A DNA stretch of 64,000 nt from Spinacia oleracea (GCF_020520425.1 NC_079491.1:1054001-1118000), one strand, 5' to 3'; shown: positions 19,701 to 31,669, numbered from the stretch's first letter. Program-made: numbers and translations. Notes: generated by a model not told the origin, from the sequence alone.

Positions 19701-22700
19701 AAATTTTCTTTTCAAATGGCGCAAATCACCTGCTTAAATCATTTGTGTGCAGGTCGTTTTACACAGGTATTGGGATCCATCAATTGACAAGTGATGGTAC
19801 CCTTGGGCCAGGAATCGAGGTACATGGCTTACCTGATGGTGCTAGGATCAATTTTGTTAGCTGGTAATTTGAGCAGCTTCTTAATTTTATTTTATTAATA
19901 CTGCATTAATTATAGAGTTTGGGTATGAACATGATGATTCATGTGCTTATATTGAAAAGCCAGCAAGTTGGTTTACCTGCTGTAAGTAGTTTTCTCTAAG
20001 AAGGTAACAGGATGACCCCTGTGTGAAGTAATGACGAAAGTGCTCATCCTTTGGTCTTTGAAAAGCTTTATTGCATTTTGAATATTCTGTAACTTTTTAT
20101 GATGTCCTAAGCAGCGCCTTAATTTTAGGTTTACCTTCTATATACTTGTCAAGAGCTTCAATAGTTTCTTATTGATTCTCCAAATTCCAAACGTAAATAA
20201 GATGCAATTAGTCATAACTCATAACAAAGCTCTTTTACTTTTTTTTAACATGACTGCAAATTTAACTTTCGGACTTCCTTTGTGGCCATTGAGAATTTGA
20301 GACCCAAAATTCCAAACTCTTCTTTTCCATGTCCATCTGTTGGCAGAAGTTACCTCATTTTAATTCCTGTATCAAGCATGATAGTTGATCTGTTATTTTT
20401 GAGGTATGCTGCTGTATGATTGGTTCATCTATGGTTATTCATGTTACGACATAAGTTTTCATTAATGTGCTTAACTTGTGTAAATATTTGACATCTTCTT
20501 GTGCACCCCACATAGATAAATTTACTTATGACTTTCTTATAATTACTGTAAGGTTTTGTTTTAACAAACTAGAATGAGGGATGTTTTAAGTCTTAATTAA
20601 TCAGATTGTTATTATTGAGAGAAATACACATGGACATGTGGTTGCCATAGATGTCTCAGTATCTTCTGCAGATAAGTTTCTCAATAATTCACAATGTAGC
20701 TTCAACTAATTATATTGGATTTGGTGTTTGCTAAAAAGAAATTTTTTTTGTTGGATTTGGTGTTTAATTCTTTGTTCATGGACATCTATTCTGTGCACCT
20801 TTCTCTTCCCTAAATCCCTAAAAAATGACGTCGTGCTTTTTGTTTGATTGATTTCCCTTTCTGATGCTTTACCAGGTCAAATGATGGGCGACATTTAGCG
20901 TTTACTGTCCGAGTTGACGAGGTAACTATATTTTGCTGGCCTTCTTGCTAGTCTCTCTATAAAATCATGTAAATGTGCAGTTTTATTTGCCAGATGTTCC
21001 TCTGCTTTTAAAGTTAGGTATTTCTTCAGAATTATAATATACTCATACTAGAAGTAGTTAGAAACTTCTTTCCATTCATATTGGTAGATAAACATTCTGT
21101 TTAGAGCTCTATTATCTTACTAATTTGTACACTTAAATATGAAGTACAATTAAATAGCAATTTGGCTTAACTGATCATTCTCTTCGGTTTCTTGACAATT
21201 TTTGTTTAATCCCGAACTTACTTTTTTCTAAAAGTTGTATAATTGTATTCTTAATAGCATTATAGTTCTTGGTGAGACTATTCTCCTCTCTGATATTGAT
21301 CATCTGATGCACAGTTTGTCTTGAAAGTTGAAACCTGTTGTCTGACACCAATTACTAGACTTTACTTTCCCCCTAATTCGATAATTGGCAACTCCGCCTC
21401 CATTTTTTTATTGACACGGGTATTTGCTGGAGCAGGATAATGGTGGCAACGGCAAGCTTCAGGTATGGGTTGCTGATGTGGAAACTGGACAAGCTAAACC
21501 CCTTTTTCACTCAGCAGAAATATATGTTAATGCTGTGTTTGACAAGTAAGGTGTCAATTATCAATTACGGCCCGTTTGGTAGCCGGTAATAAATAGTGAG
21601 AATGGGAATAAATCTTATTGTTATTTGGCAAGAAAATAACATCATGATGTCCATGGTAATGAAACTTTGTCTCAAACTTGTGTTTCTCTTCACAATTTGC
21701 ATTCTCTCCTAATACCACTCCCCAGATGGTAATGGATAGTAATGGAAATTTGTAAAGAAAAATAGATAATTTTGAGTGTACTAGCATTACCATGGGAATG
21801 GATATTGATTTACAAATTTACATATAAATTCATTCCCATTGACACCATTTATTGTCGGCTACCAAACGGGCTGTTAAAGACTTTGTTAAGTCGATTTAAA
21901 AAATGCTGAAGTTTCACCTAGCTGACGGTTAAAATACCTGTATTCTTCATCAGTTTTGTTTGGGTGGATGACTCTACTCTACTGGTTTGCACCATTCCAT
22001 CATCTCGTGGTGATCCACCTAAGAAGCCACTGCTTCCACCTGGCCCTAAGATTCAATCAAATGAGCAAAAGAACACTATACAACTCAGAACCTTCCAAGA
22101 TCTACTGAAAGATGAATATGATGAAGATTTGTTTGATTATTATGCAACATCACAACTTGTATTGGCATCTTTGGATGGAACAATGACGCCTTTTGGTCCA
22201 CCAGCTGTTTACACGTCGCTGGACCCGTCAACGGATGATAAATACATAATGATAAGTTCAACCCACAGACCATACTCTTATGTAGTACCTTGTGGAAGAT
22301 TTCCTAAAAAGGTTGAGTTATGGACGGCTGATGGGAAGTTTGTGAGACAACTCTGTGATTTACCCTTGGCAGAGAATATTCCAATTGCCCATAATAGTGT
22401 GCGGAATGGGATGCGTTCTATCAATTGGAGAGCTGACAAACCCTCAACTCTTTACTGGTAATCTTCTATTTCTAAGCAACCTTCCACTCTCTCTTTAGAA
22501 AAAGAAAATTAGTTATGAGGCATTATGATTAGCTATATGTGTCTGGTTATCTGGTTTTGTAGGATGATTTAATCAATAAAATTTCCGATTGTTGATAATT
22601 AAAAGTCGGATGCTTTTCATGCAAAACGGATAAAGTGAACTTTATGGTGCCTGCCTCTGGAGTTAAAGAGTTAAAAATGTTTTTTGTGTCAATGATTTTC

Positions 22701-25700
22701 TAAACTACGAGGTATTGTGACTCTTGATTTTATGAGTCACACACGCCTTATTTCCTCTCTTTCATTGTTTATTACTACAAAATTGAATGTTAACGAAGAT
22801 TACTTTTTTAACTATAATATTTAATGTTCTAATGTCATTTACTGTAGGGTGGAAACTCAAGATGGAGGTGATGCAAAGGTGGAAGCTTCTCCTCGTGATA
22901 TCATCTATACACAACCTGCTGAAGCAAGTGAAGGCGAAGAACCCACTGTACTACACAAACTTGATCTTCGATATGGGTATAGCTGTAATCTGATATTTTT
23001 AATCTTGTTATTATCATTGTTACTATTTTTCTTTCTCTTGTCATTGTTGTTGTTTTTTATTATTATTTTGGCTTCATCAAATATGTGCATTTTATTGGTA
23101 ACGTCTTGTTTGAATTTTTTTTATTTTTTGGGTATTTATTTTGTGATATTATTGCCCGAGGCACACACGTTAGTTGTCTCTTGTTTCTTATTTGATGATT
23201 TTAAATGCTAGTTGCGGGGTCAAACAATTTTGGGGACATGCCGTAGTATTTGATGGCAATATCATCCTTTATTTCCTCTTTTTTTTTTGTGCTCAAAAAC
23301 TGAAATCTTGATGAATTATACTGACATTTACCTTGGCAGGGGGATATCTTGGTGTGATGATTCTCTAGCTCTAGTGTATGAATCTTGGTATAAAACGCGG
23401 CAATTAAGAACCTGGGTCATATCTCCTGAGAGTAAAGACGTTACTCCACGCATATTATTTGATAGGTCTTTTGAAGATGTATATTCTGATCCTGGTTCGC
23501 CCATGTCACGAAGGACTTCATACGGAACATATGTCATTGCAAAGATTCATAAAGAAGAAGATGATGCAACTTACTTTTTGATGAACGGTAATGGTGCTAC
23601 CCCTGAAGGAAACATACCTTTCCTCGACTTGATGGACATGTAAGTGCTTTTGCATTTCTGCAGTCAATGTCTGTTTGGTTATGTGTCTAGGCTCCGTTTG
23701 ATAGGGTGTAAAACGTTTTCATGGAAAACGATTTTCCCATTTCAATCAGTTTACGTTGTTTGGTTTGACAAGGGATGGAAAACAATTTTCCATAACTCCC
23801 TTAGGTGGAAAACATTTTCCATTTGAAAGGAAGGGAAACCCTAAAACCCTAAGACCCTAAACCAAACAAAGGAAACCTGGTTTGGAATTGTATTTTTCAT
23901 TTGAAAAAAGGTTTTCCATGGAAAATCATTTTTCACCTGAAAACGTTTTACGTCAAACCAAACGGAGCCATAATGTAAGGTGATTTATCCTCTGTTTGAC
24001 ATAAAATTCTTGCAGTAATTCGGGCAAGAAAGAAAGAATATGGCAGAGTGACAAAGAGAAATACTACGAGTCAGTCGTTGCCTTAATGTCTGATAATATT
24101 GAAGGGGATATGTTTGTCAACCAATTGAAAGTACTCACTTCAAAGGAATCGAAAACCGAGAACACCCAGTATTACATTCAAAGTTTGAAAGATAAGAAGC
24201 CATTCCAAATTACCAACTTCCCTCATCCGTACCCTCAGCTAGCTTCATTACAGAAAGAAATGATCAGGTACCAACGTAGTGACGGGGTGCAACTTACTGC
24301 AACTTTATACTTGCCACCTGGGTATGACTCCGTGAAAGATGGACCACTACCGTGTCTTGTATGGTCTTATCCCGGAGAATTCAAGACCAAAGAGGCCGCT
24401 GGGCAAGTACGTGGTTCTCCCAATGAATTCGCTAGCATAGGCTCTACCTCGCCCCTTCTCTGGTTAGCCCGAAGGTGTGTATCATCCTCTTCAGCTGAAA
24501 TTTTAAGCTTTCATGAGTTTGGTTTGTAAATTTACTTGCAATATCTTTGATCATTTATATCAAGTGGTGTCTTATATTCATCAACAGGTTTGCTATTTTA
24601 TCGGGGCCTACAATTCCTATTATTGGTGAGGGTGACAAAGAAGCAAATGATAGGTAAACATGCATGCATTCCTTAAGACTTAATGTTCTTTGCTGTACTT
24701 TTGTAACTGTATCAAGCTCAAATGAATTCACAATTGTGTTTTTGGTGATTGTTTGGAATCGTGATGATAAAAGACATTGCGAGGGGATGAATGATAAACA
24801 TTGTAGTTGTAAGCTTTGTTATTCGGACTTTGCTAGTTTATGAAAAAATAATTTGAATTAGTCCAAACAAAGTGTTAAATGTCCATAATCATGTCAGATT
24901 GTCGATAATCCAACATACTTGAGGTGAAATTAAGAGTCCGATTAGCACAAGTAATTCACCTTTTTTTTTTTCAATTCACTCTTCCTGACTGAAGATAATT
25001 TCACCAGGTATGTAGAGCAACTTGTTGCTAGTGCTGAGGCTGCAGTACAAGAGGTCATTCGACGAGGGGTGAGCGAGCTGGTTTTCTTTTATATGATTTC
25101 TCCTCCAATTAGTCTGTTTCTGTGAATTGAGAGCAATATGATTGCCGGAATAGCTGGAAGCGACCCTGGTAACTAGGGCCAGGTCGGCACTCCAAGGCCC
25201 ATGGCATGGCGTGGTTGCCGCTCATGCCTGTCTTTGCAAAATGCATCCCACGCACGGGCTAGTTGGCTACTGAGGGGTGTCTCGTGTCAGTCTGGGCCTA
25301 ATTTGTGCTAGGCCAGGCCAGTCTAAAGATGGTTGTGGGTCGGGTAAGGCTTTGAGCCGAGCTCATTGGTCATGGGCCTAAACAGTCCCGGCCCACGCCA
25401 AGCCAACTATGTATTGTGCCGGACCGGGCCGAGAAGTTCAAACCAGGTCCCATGTCCACGCGCTGTCGTGTCTAAGCCTAATGTTACTAAATTTAGCGTG
25501 TTTTGTCTTGCCGGGTCGAGTCGTGTTGTGCCTTTATCTTGTTTTTTTCAAAATAATGCTTGGTGCTGGTGTTGGGCCGTGCTTTTTTCGTGTTGGGTCG
25601 GGTCTCGGGCCGGTCCAGGCCCACAGCCATCTTTAGGCCAGTCCCGCCATCTGCCAGTTTGGTAAAAGACAGTCTGTGGTTACAACCTTTTGCTGAGTAG

Positions 25701-26880
25701 TCTTGTGATTGTAAAAGGTGGCTCATCCAAACAAGATAGCTGTTGGAGGTCACTCTTATGGAGCATTCATGACGGCAAACCTCCTGGCACATGCTTCTCA
25801 TCTTTTCTGTTGCGGAATTTCTCGATCTGGAGCTTATAACCGAACTCTTACACCATTTGGATTTCAGGTACACAATTTTATTTCCTGTGGACTGACCGTC
25901 TACCTTTAATTATATTCTGTGCAATATAATTCTGTTTCTTATTTTGGTATTTTTTTTGTTAATCTTATAGAACGAGGATAGAACACTTTGGGAGGCGACA
26001 AATACGTACATAGAAATGAGCCCTTTTATGTCTGCCAATAAGATCAAGAGGCCTATTTTGCTTGTTCATGGAGAAGAAGACAACAATTCAGGAACATTGA
26101 CAATGCAGGTAAATGCTCTGCATTAGCTTGTGTCTGGAAAGAAGTTTTAATGAACTGTGCTGAAACTTCCAAGAATATTTTCCGTTTTAGTGCTTAACTA
26201 ATTAGTTTCAGTGGTTACCTAATTAGTTCCATTGTTTACCTAATTGGTTCCAGTGCTTAACAATTAGTTACAATGTTTAACTAATTGGTTTCATTGCTTA
26301 ACTCTCTTATATAAAAGTTTGGAACCACAATAATAATCATTTAATATGAACCTATATTTTCTGATCTGATCTAATCTGAACTTATTTTTTCTGATTTGAA
26401 CTTATTTTTCTGATATAATATAATCTTTTTTTTTTTATCTGATCATCTGAACTTATTTTTTCTGACCCGATCTGAAATAAGTAATAAGGTCCTGAAATAA
26501 GGTGAACTAAACAGGGAGTTAGTGCGTGATGATGTATTGACTTGTTTACTTATTACATGCTCTTGCAAACATTGCAGTCGGATCGGTTCTATAATGCTTT
26601 GAAGGGTCATGGGGCTCTTTGCCGGTTAGTAGTTCTTCCATATGAGAGCCATGGCTATTCATCAAGAGAAAGCATCATGCATCTTCTTTGGGAAACAGAC
26701 AGGTGGCTGCAAAAGTATTGTGTTTCAAACACATCTGAATTAAATGCTAAAGAAGATAGCACAGAAACTGCTGATAGCAAAGTGATTGCCGCCACTGGTG
26801 GTGGTGGTGGTGGTGGAGTTGCTGAGGCGGCGGAGGAACCAGAGAATGGAGGCTACTCTCTTCCAAGGTCATTGTTATAG
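16730..26880 (+). CDS. CGEP: Chloroplast glutamyl endopeptidase (S9D family)
   Basis: This is a stromal serine endopeptidase that cuts after Glu in protein fragments. Fourteen exons: 16730-17054, 17731-17947, 19753-19863, 20876-20921, 21436-21545, 21954-22457, 22848-22976, 23340-23639, 24016-24474, 24588-24653, 25008-25068, 25718-25867, 25971-26108, 26578-26880. All have GT..AG borders and total 2919 bases (972 residues), close to the Arabidopsis protein's size. Residues 1-70 are a Ser-rich transit peptide coded partly by a CTT microsatellite. A beta-propeller region follows (for example WSNDGRHLAFTV). The C-terminal alpha/beta-hydrolase has nucleophile S789 (GGHSYGA), D863 (HGEEDNN) and H897 (YESHGY). 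The tail has a Gly7 run from GGT repeats. Introns carry PIF, hAT and minisatellite insertions, none affecting exons. Confidence 0.95.
18016..18151. mobile_element. Small MITE in CGEP intron 2
   Basis: Inverted ends AGGCTCTGTTCTATTCGACT and (other strand) AGGCTTTTTTTTGTTCGACT continue TATTTTG on both strands. The interior is a run of 'tgaactta/tctgaactta' repeats. The flanking 3-mer ctg matches on both sides. A relative with the same GTTCGACTTATTTTGAC end lies at about 29470-29695. Confidence 0.65.
18540..19070. other. Intron 2 segment with LTR-like features (uncertain)
   Basis: Within the 1.8-kb CGEP intron 2, a segment has a TATA-like tatatttatactctctg, an AATAAAA and a following CT-rich stretch, the order seen in LTR promoters. 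No clean ends or 5-bp duplication could be set, so a lone LTR fossil is only a suspicion. Confidence 0.2.
21568..21873. mobile_element. PIF/Harbinger-like MITE in CGEP intron 5
   Basis: Inverted ends CGGCCCGTTTGGTAGCCGG and (other strand) CAGCCCGTTTGGTAGCCGA extend into AATAAAT, with the 3-bp duplication tta on both sides (21565-21567, 21874-21876). TTA/TAA duplication is typical of PIF/Harbinger (Tourist) elements. It is 306 bp with no ORF. Confidence 0.8.
23690..23969. mobile_element. PIF/Harbinger-like MITE in CGEP intron 8
   Basis: Ends GGCTCCGTTTGATAGGGTG and CAAACCAAACGGAGCC. The interior repeats 'ggaaaacgattttcc'-like palindromic words. Flanks are cta/ata, an imperfect 3-bp duplication. 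It is the same family as 51361-51668. Confidence 0.75.
25324..25635. mobile_element. hAT MITE with GC-rich core in CGEP intron 11
   Basis: Ends TAAAGATGGTTGTGGGTCGG and (other strand) TAAAGATGGCTGTGGGCC, with a perfect 8-bp duplication ggccagtc (25316-25323, 25636-25643). It is the same family as 9468-9816. It inserted into an already GC-rich stretch (about 25150-25320, GGGCCAGGTCGG, GCATGGCGTGG), possibly an older decayed relative. Confidence 0.93.
26189..26303 (+). repeat. 21-bp minisatellite in CGEP intron 13
   Basis: About five degenerate copies of 'attgcttaactaattggtttc', followed by tataaaagtttg. The same unit and the same following words occur in TBL intron 3 at 44992-45170. Confidence 0.8.
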
Positions 26881-26986
26881 ACTTCAATGAGTTCTTTTTA
26901 AATTGTCTTGCTAATTAAAAAGTACTTGTATTATTTAACAAAGAATCAAGAAACAAATAGAAATGCTCAGCCACCTACTACCATAA

Positions 26987-27316
26987 TTCCCTCCGTCTCT
27001 GAATGTTTGACCCGTTTGCTATTTTACGAGGTTATTAAGGAGACGAGAACATTACAAAGATTTACAATCATTGTTGTATTTTTATGAGAATTGTTGTTTT
27101 CTTATCCCCTTTTCACAAGAAAACACAACAATTGTAAGGGTTGTGAGCCAATAGAATTTAAACCACCAATGAGATTACAAGTTATTTTACAAGGTTATGC
27201 TCCGTAACTTATAAGCACATGGATGACAAAGAGAATATTAAAAAGGAAAGAAAAGAAATGCGAAGATCATGTTGGGAACACCTTAAAAGAAAACGGGAAT
27301 TTAAGGACGGAGCGAG
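26987..27316. mobile_element. Degraded Stowaway-like MITE after CGEP
   Basis: Starts TTCCCTCCGTCTCTGAATG and ends GGGAATTTAAGGACGGAGCGAG beside TA. About 330 bp and AT-rich. It lies about 100 bp after the CGEP stop and may be part of the 3' flank transcript. Confidence 0.6.
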
Positions 27317-27660
27317 TACATTACAGCAGATGCTATTCATGCTAAGTTACATTCCAATACAAAAAAAAAAACAGATTTCTTGGACCATCATACACTAGTT
27401 TCCTAACTCTTTCAAAGACTATACACAGAGAATACTTTGACCCTTTGGTGAAAGTGAGATCTCAACCTTCATCCTGAAAATGCCACACATGAGTTGTAGA
27501 TGGGGATATACCTAGAAAACTTTTAACCTATGTAGTACGGAGTAATCGACAAACTCAAACATAACTTTTAACAACCTACGTAGTAACTGACAAACTTAAG
27601 CACAATTCATAACAACCTAAATAGTAATTGACAAACTCGAGCAGATTTTGAAAATAACTA

Positions 27661-29386
27661 CTCCCTCCGTCCCGGAATACTCGACCCGGTTTGACCGGCA
27701 CAGAGTTTAAGGGACTTGAATTGACTTATTTAATTTACGGTTTTTTCATGAAATGCCCCCGAGGTTTCACAAAACGCACCAAATACACCCGCGCGTTTCA
27801 AAATACATAATATACCCCTATTTTTTAAAAAAATGCACCAAATGCCCTTAAATATCTTTAATGACTAACGGTCGTTAACTCCGTTAGTATTAACCTCTAA
27901 TTGCCTCTACTTAACTCTAGCTAACAAATATAATTGAATTTGAAGCCCAAAATTGAAGAACAATAAATCTGAAAATTGAAGAACAAAACCCATAAATTTG
28001 AAAAAGAGAATATGAAATTTTCAGAGTTTAATTCCTAAAATCAAAAATCTAAACTACAAATTCGAATTGTAGTGGCTCTAATCTCTCTCTAATCTACCTA
28101 TATTCTGTTGTTTTTCGTGGCTGTGGCTGCTGCTGTTGCTATTCTATGCTCACGAACTCAACTCCAAAATCTAAAATAGGAAAACAACAAAAATCAAAAT
28201 CTGAAAAACATAAAACAAATCCTGCTGCGCTATTCTCTTTCTCCTCTAATTGCAGTTGCTCCCTCAAACCAAAAATAAGAACAGATCTGCTGAAGAACGA
28301 TTCGAGAACGACGTTTTGATTTGAATTGGGCGAGGTAGAATAGCAGCAGTTGCGATTAGGATAGAAAATAGCGCAAGGTAGTTAGAATTAGATTAGATAA
28401 TCAGAAACAATTTGTAGATTACAATGAATTTCGTTTTCATATTTTAATTTCCGATTTTGTTTTCTTATTTTTGTTCTTGGGGCTGAGTTCTTCTGCGGGA
28501 AGAGATAGCAGCAGTAGCAGCAAATAGATGAGTAGAATAGCAGCGATTGGTATTAGAGTAGAGGGAGATTGAATCGAATTTGTAGTTGAAAATTTAGGAA
28601 TCAAATTAAACTCTCAAATTTCAGATTATCTTTTCCAATTTTCCTGGTTTATTTTGTTCTTCATTTTCAGGTTCATTTTGTTCTTCATTTTCAGATTTTT
28701 CACGATTTCAATTCACTTGAAAATCTGGGTCCGAATATTTGGGGGTTTGAGTTAGCAATTGATGTGTGATGAAGATAGTTTGAAGAAGGAAAAATGTCGA
28801 TGGGTTCACTTTGATGCCCAGAAAAAAGCAGACGTGAGATTGAGAGGAGAGAGGAGAGAGGAGAGTGAGAAGAGAGAGGAGATTTAGAGTTAATTAGGGT
28901 TCATTAGATGTTAATTAGGATTAATTAGGCTAATCAGTAGTTAATTAGGGTTAACGTAGGATTAGTTAGATTAATTAAGAGTTAATGTTAACGGAGTTAG
29001 ACTTCCGTTAAGTCTAGGGGCATTTGGTGCAAATAAGTTTAAATAGGGATATATTATGTATTTTGAAACGCGCGGGGGTATTTGGTGCGTTTCGTGAAAC
29101 CTCAGGGGTACTTCATGAAAAAACCGTTTAATTTAATAGGTAGTAGTTGATAGTGGGGTATTATTTTAATGTAGTTAGTGGGAGGTGGGTTAAGAGGTGG
29201 GGTTGGGGGAGAGTAGGGGTTGAATTTTTAATTATTTTTTGTATGGAGTAGATGGTAGGTGGGTTAATAGGGGTGGAGTGAGAAATAATATAATATTGTT
29301 AGAATATTTCCATTTTTAGAAACAAGTCAAGTATTAAGGGACGGCCCGATAAGGAAAACAGGTCAAGTATTCCGGGACGGAGGGAG
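27661..29386. mobile_element. Stowaway MITE (328-bp family) split by a MULE
   Basis: The left part 27661-27737 and right part 29127-29386 together match the copies at 3683 and 33454, with ends CTCCCTCCGTCCCGGAATAC and GTATTCCGGGACGGAGGGAG and flanking TA (27659-27660, 29387-29388). The interruption is the Mutator-like element at 27738-29126. Confidence 0.9.
27738..29126. mobile_element. Mutator-like non-autonomous element (1389 bp)
   Basis: Perfect 9-bp duplication tttaattta (27729-27737, 29127-29135), copied from within the host MITE. Inverted ends are long: CGGTTTTTTCATGAAATGCC against CGGTTTTTTCATGAAGTACC, with pairing continuing through ACGCACCAAATAC and GCGCGTTTCAAAATACATAA to about 190 bases. 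The interior is AT-rich with GAGAGGAGAGAG tracts and no ORF, so it codes no transposase. Confidence 0.92.
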
Positions 29387-29469
29387 TACCTTAGTTTATA
29401 ACAACTTTGTACTACTATACATTATATAACAACTTCGTACTTCATTTTGAAAATAACTGCCTTAGTGAA

Positions 29470-29695
29470 ATAACCTTATCGGACTTATTTTGACTGAACT
29501 TATATTATCTGAAATTTATCTGAACTTATTTTATCTGAACTTATTTTATCTGAAAAAACCTATTTTGTTTGAAAAAAAAACTTATTTGTGTATGAAAATG
29601 TATGAAAAAAACTTATTTTTGCTGAACATATATTATCTGAACTTAACTGAACTTATTTTATCTGAAATAAGTCAAAATAAGTCGAACAATCCTAA
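29470..29695. mobile_element. MITE rich in tgaacttatt repeats
   Basis: CGGACTTATTTTGACTGAAC on the left faces AAAATAAGTCGAACAATCC on the right. The interior is repeated 'tctgaacttattttatctg'. It is related to the small MITE at 18016. Ends are less clear and no duplication was fixed. 29696-29977 shows nothing else. Confidence 0.5.
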
Positions 29696-29977
29696 ATTTG
29701 TTGGAAGCACAGTTAGTAAACTCAAGAACAACTATATCTTCATCATGAACAACCCACTGCAAATTATCCATCAGTCAATGATCAATGAATAATAAGAGTC
29801 ACATACCAATAATTATCTCACATAAATGTTAATCCGAAACCATACAATACTAATCTCAAACACAAGGATATTACTCATATGAGTACAAACATAGTGCACA
29901 ACATTTTCAGCAGCCCCAACCATTCACAAGTTATCATAATGCAGGAAGAAGCCTCGAAAACTCACCTAATTACACGT

Positions 29978-30122
29978 GAAGCGGGGCGGGCAAGGATGGG
30001 ACGGGCATGCGGGGATGGGCCGGGCCGGGATGGAGCGGGTCCAACACAAAATCCACACCTGCCACATCACCCATTGCGGGCCCATCACCCGCCAAACCTC
30101 CCCCATCCCCGCCTACTTGGGG
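29978..30122. mobile_element. hAT MITE fragment at the 3' end of the BMT5-like gene
   Basis: Read on the minus strand, CCCCAAGTAGGCGGGGATGG, then GGTTTGGCGGGT, TGTGGATTTTGTGTTG and CCCGCTCCATCCC match the interior of the hAT MITE at 32342-32990 in the same order. It lacks both ends. Its first bases form the last codons and stop of the neighbouring gene. Confidence 0.75.
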
Positions 30123-30820
30123 CGGAATATAAAGGTGGAAGCAAGAAACAACGGAAATGAGTTATCAGCATGGTACCCATCAGCGCGCTTGTTTGAATAA
30201 CCAGGGTAATCAGTCCTACGAAAGGGCACCTTTCGATGCAACACAAGCCCGATTTTCCTACCCTTCTTAGCCAAATCCCACTGACTATAAGGCACCCCTT
30301 CCTTATGACTAACATGTACCTCCCCTTCCTTCATTACCAGCAACTTCTTCGCGTTCATTAAAAACCCTTTTACCAGCCCCTTATTCAGCTTGATTTGACA
30401 AACACTATCTTCAGGAAACATAAACCCGACATGAGGGAAGTTATAGATAATACGATCAAACCTCTGAGTAGACAAGAAGTAATGTTGGCTCATTTGAGTC
30501 GCATCAACCCCGTGTAACACAATACACCCCCTTTCTTCTAATTCCCTCACGTTCTGTATTCCGTTGTTGTATTTCTTTCCTAAGATTTCGAGAGAATCGA
30601 GAGATGTGGCGACCATGTTGTATGCCGTCTCAAATGTTCTTGCTAAACATAGAGCAAATGAGAAATCTCCTTCTCCTACTAATAGTATCTTATGTGATGA
30701 TGTGTAATGTGTTATCGATTTCTCTCCTTGTTCCCATTCACTCTCACTATCGGTCTCTTCTCCATCAGATTCCGTCTCTACTTCTTCTTCTTCCTCCTCT
30801 GTAATCTTGGGAATTGGCAT
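30113..30820 (-). CDS. BMT5-like (DUF2431) Rossmann-fold methyltransferase
   Basis: The family is named for yeast Bmt5, which methylates N3 of a uridine in 25S rRNA using S-adenosylmethionine. Plant members are largely uncharacterised. The 235-residue single-exon protein starts with an acidic Glu/Ser-rich tail (to about residue 45), then ITHYTSSHKILLVGEGDFSF, the hallmark SAM-binding GEGDFSF. ATSLDS, the late motif FDRIIYNFPHVG and HVSHKEGVPYSQWDL follow. I start at ATG 30820 (MPIPK); an upstream in-frame ATG at 30850 lies in AT-rich leader. The usual end (DSFPL..STF.F) is present. The final residues RPK and the TAG stop come from a MITE fragment. Nucleolar rRNA methylation is inferred from the family only. 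Confidence 0.88.
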   Translation of the reverse strand: MPIPKITEEEEEEVETESDGEETDSESEWEQGEKSITHYTSSHKILLVGEGDFSFALCLARTFETAYNMVATSLDSLEILGKKYNNGIQNVRELEERGCIVLHGVDATQMSQHYFLSTQRFDRIIYNFPHVGFMFPEDSVCQIKLNKGLVKGFLMNAKKLLVMKEGEVHVSHKEGVPYSQWDLAKKGRKIGLVLHRKVPFRRTDYPGYSNKRADGYHADNSFPLFLASTFIFRPK

Positions 30821-30840
30821 TGTCCTTTCTTTCCAATTTA

Positions 30841-31230
30841 GAATGATCAACCAATTAATATATATATTTCAGGCGAAAATGATTAAAAACAAGCCACCAC
30901 AAAGTTATAGAGAAGCAGCAAATATATGATTTCTCTTCATCTTTATTGAAACACTTCAATTCTGAAATTGCTTATTTACATGAACATTAATATAACAAAA
31001 GTTTCAGTGATCAAATCATACCCAGATATTTGCAGAAGAATGATCAACCAATTAATATATGTTTAGGTCACCACAAAGTTATAGAGTAGCAGCAAATTTA
31101 TGACTATTGAAACACTCCAATTCCAAAATTGCTTAGAATGATCAACCAATTAATAGAGAAGCAGCAAATTTATGACTATTGAAACACTTCAATTCCAAAA
31201 TTGCTTATTCCAAAATTGCTTATTTAGCAG
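30841..31230. repeat. Imperfect triplication in the 5' region of the BMT5-like gene
   Basis: AGAATGATCAACCAATTAAT occurs near 30840, 31036 and 31136. Each copy is followed by 'ccacaaagttatagag.agcagcaaat.tatgattattgaaacact.caattc', in whole or part. The units differ in length (about 195 and 100 bases). The block lies just upstream of the start codon, so it is in the leader, a leader intron or the promoter. Confidence 0.7.
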
Positions 31231-31669
31231 GACACGGTAATCTACATGAAAATCAATTATAACAAAAGTTTCAGTAATCAAATCATGCCCAGATATAAGA
31301 TATTAGGAGAAGAATTCATTAGGGTAATCCTCAAATCCCTAAAATAGCATCAATTCTCTACAAAATTCAAACCCCAGGAGAAATTGAACAGTCAAATATT
31401 TGCATTCAAAGTATTCTGGCAATAAAATTGCGAATCAATTAAGCAACAAAGAATCAGAATTCAACAAAATGGCGGACAACAACAAGAGAGAACGATGATT
31501 TTGAGTGGCAATTCAAAATCCAAAAGTGATTATTCAAAAAAATGGGAGGAAATCAGATATTAGTACATCAACAATTAAGGATGAGAATAACATACATGAA
31601 TCCATATGATTAATACGATAATTAACAGTTAATTTGAATAGAAGTTAGATTAAAAATTAGGGTTCTTAC

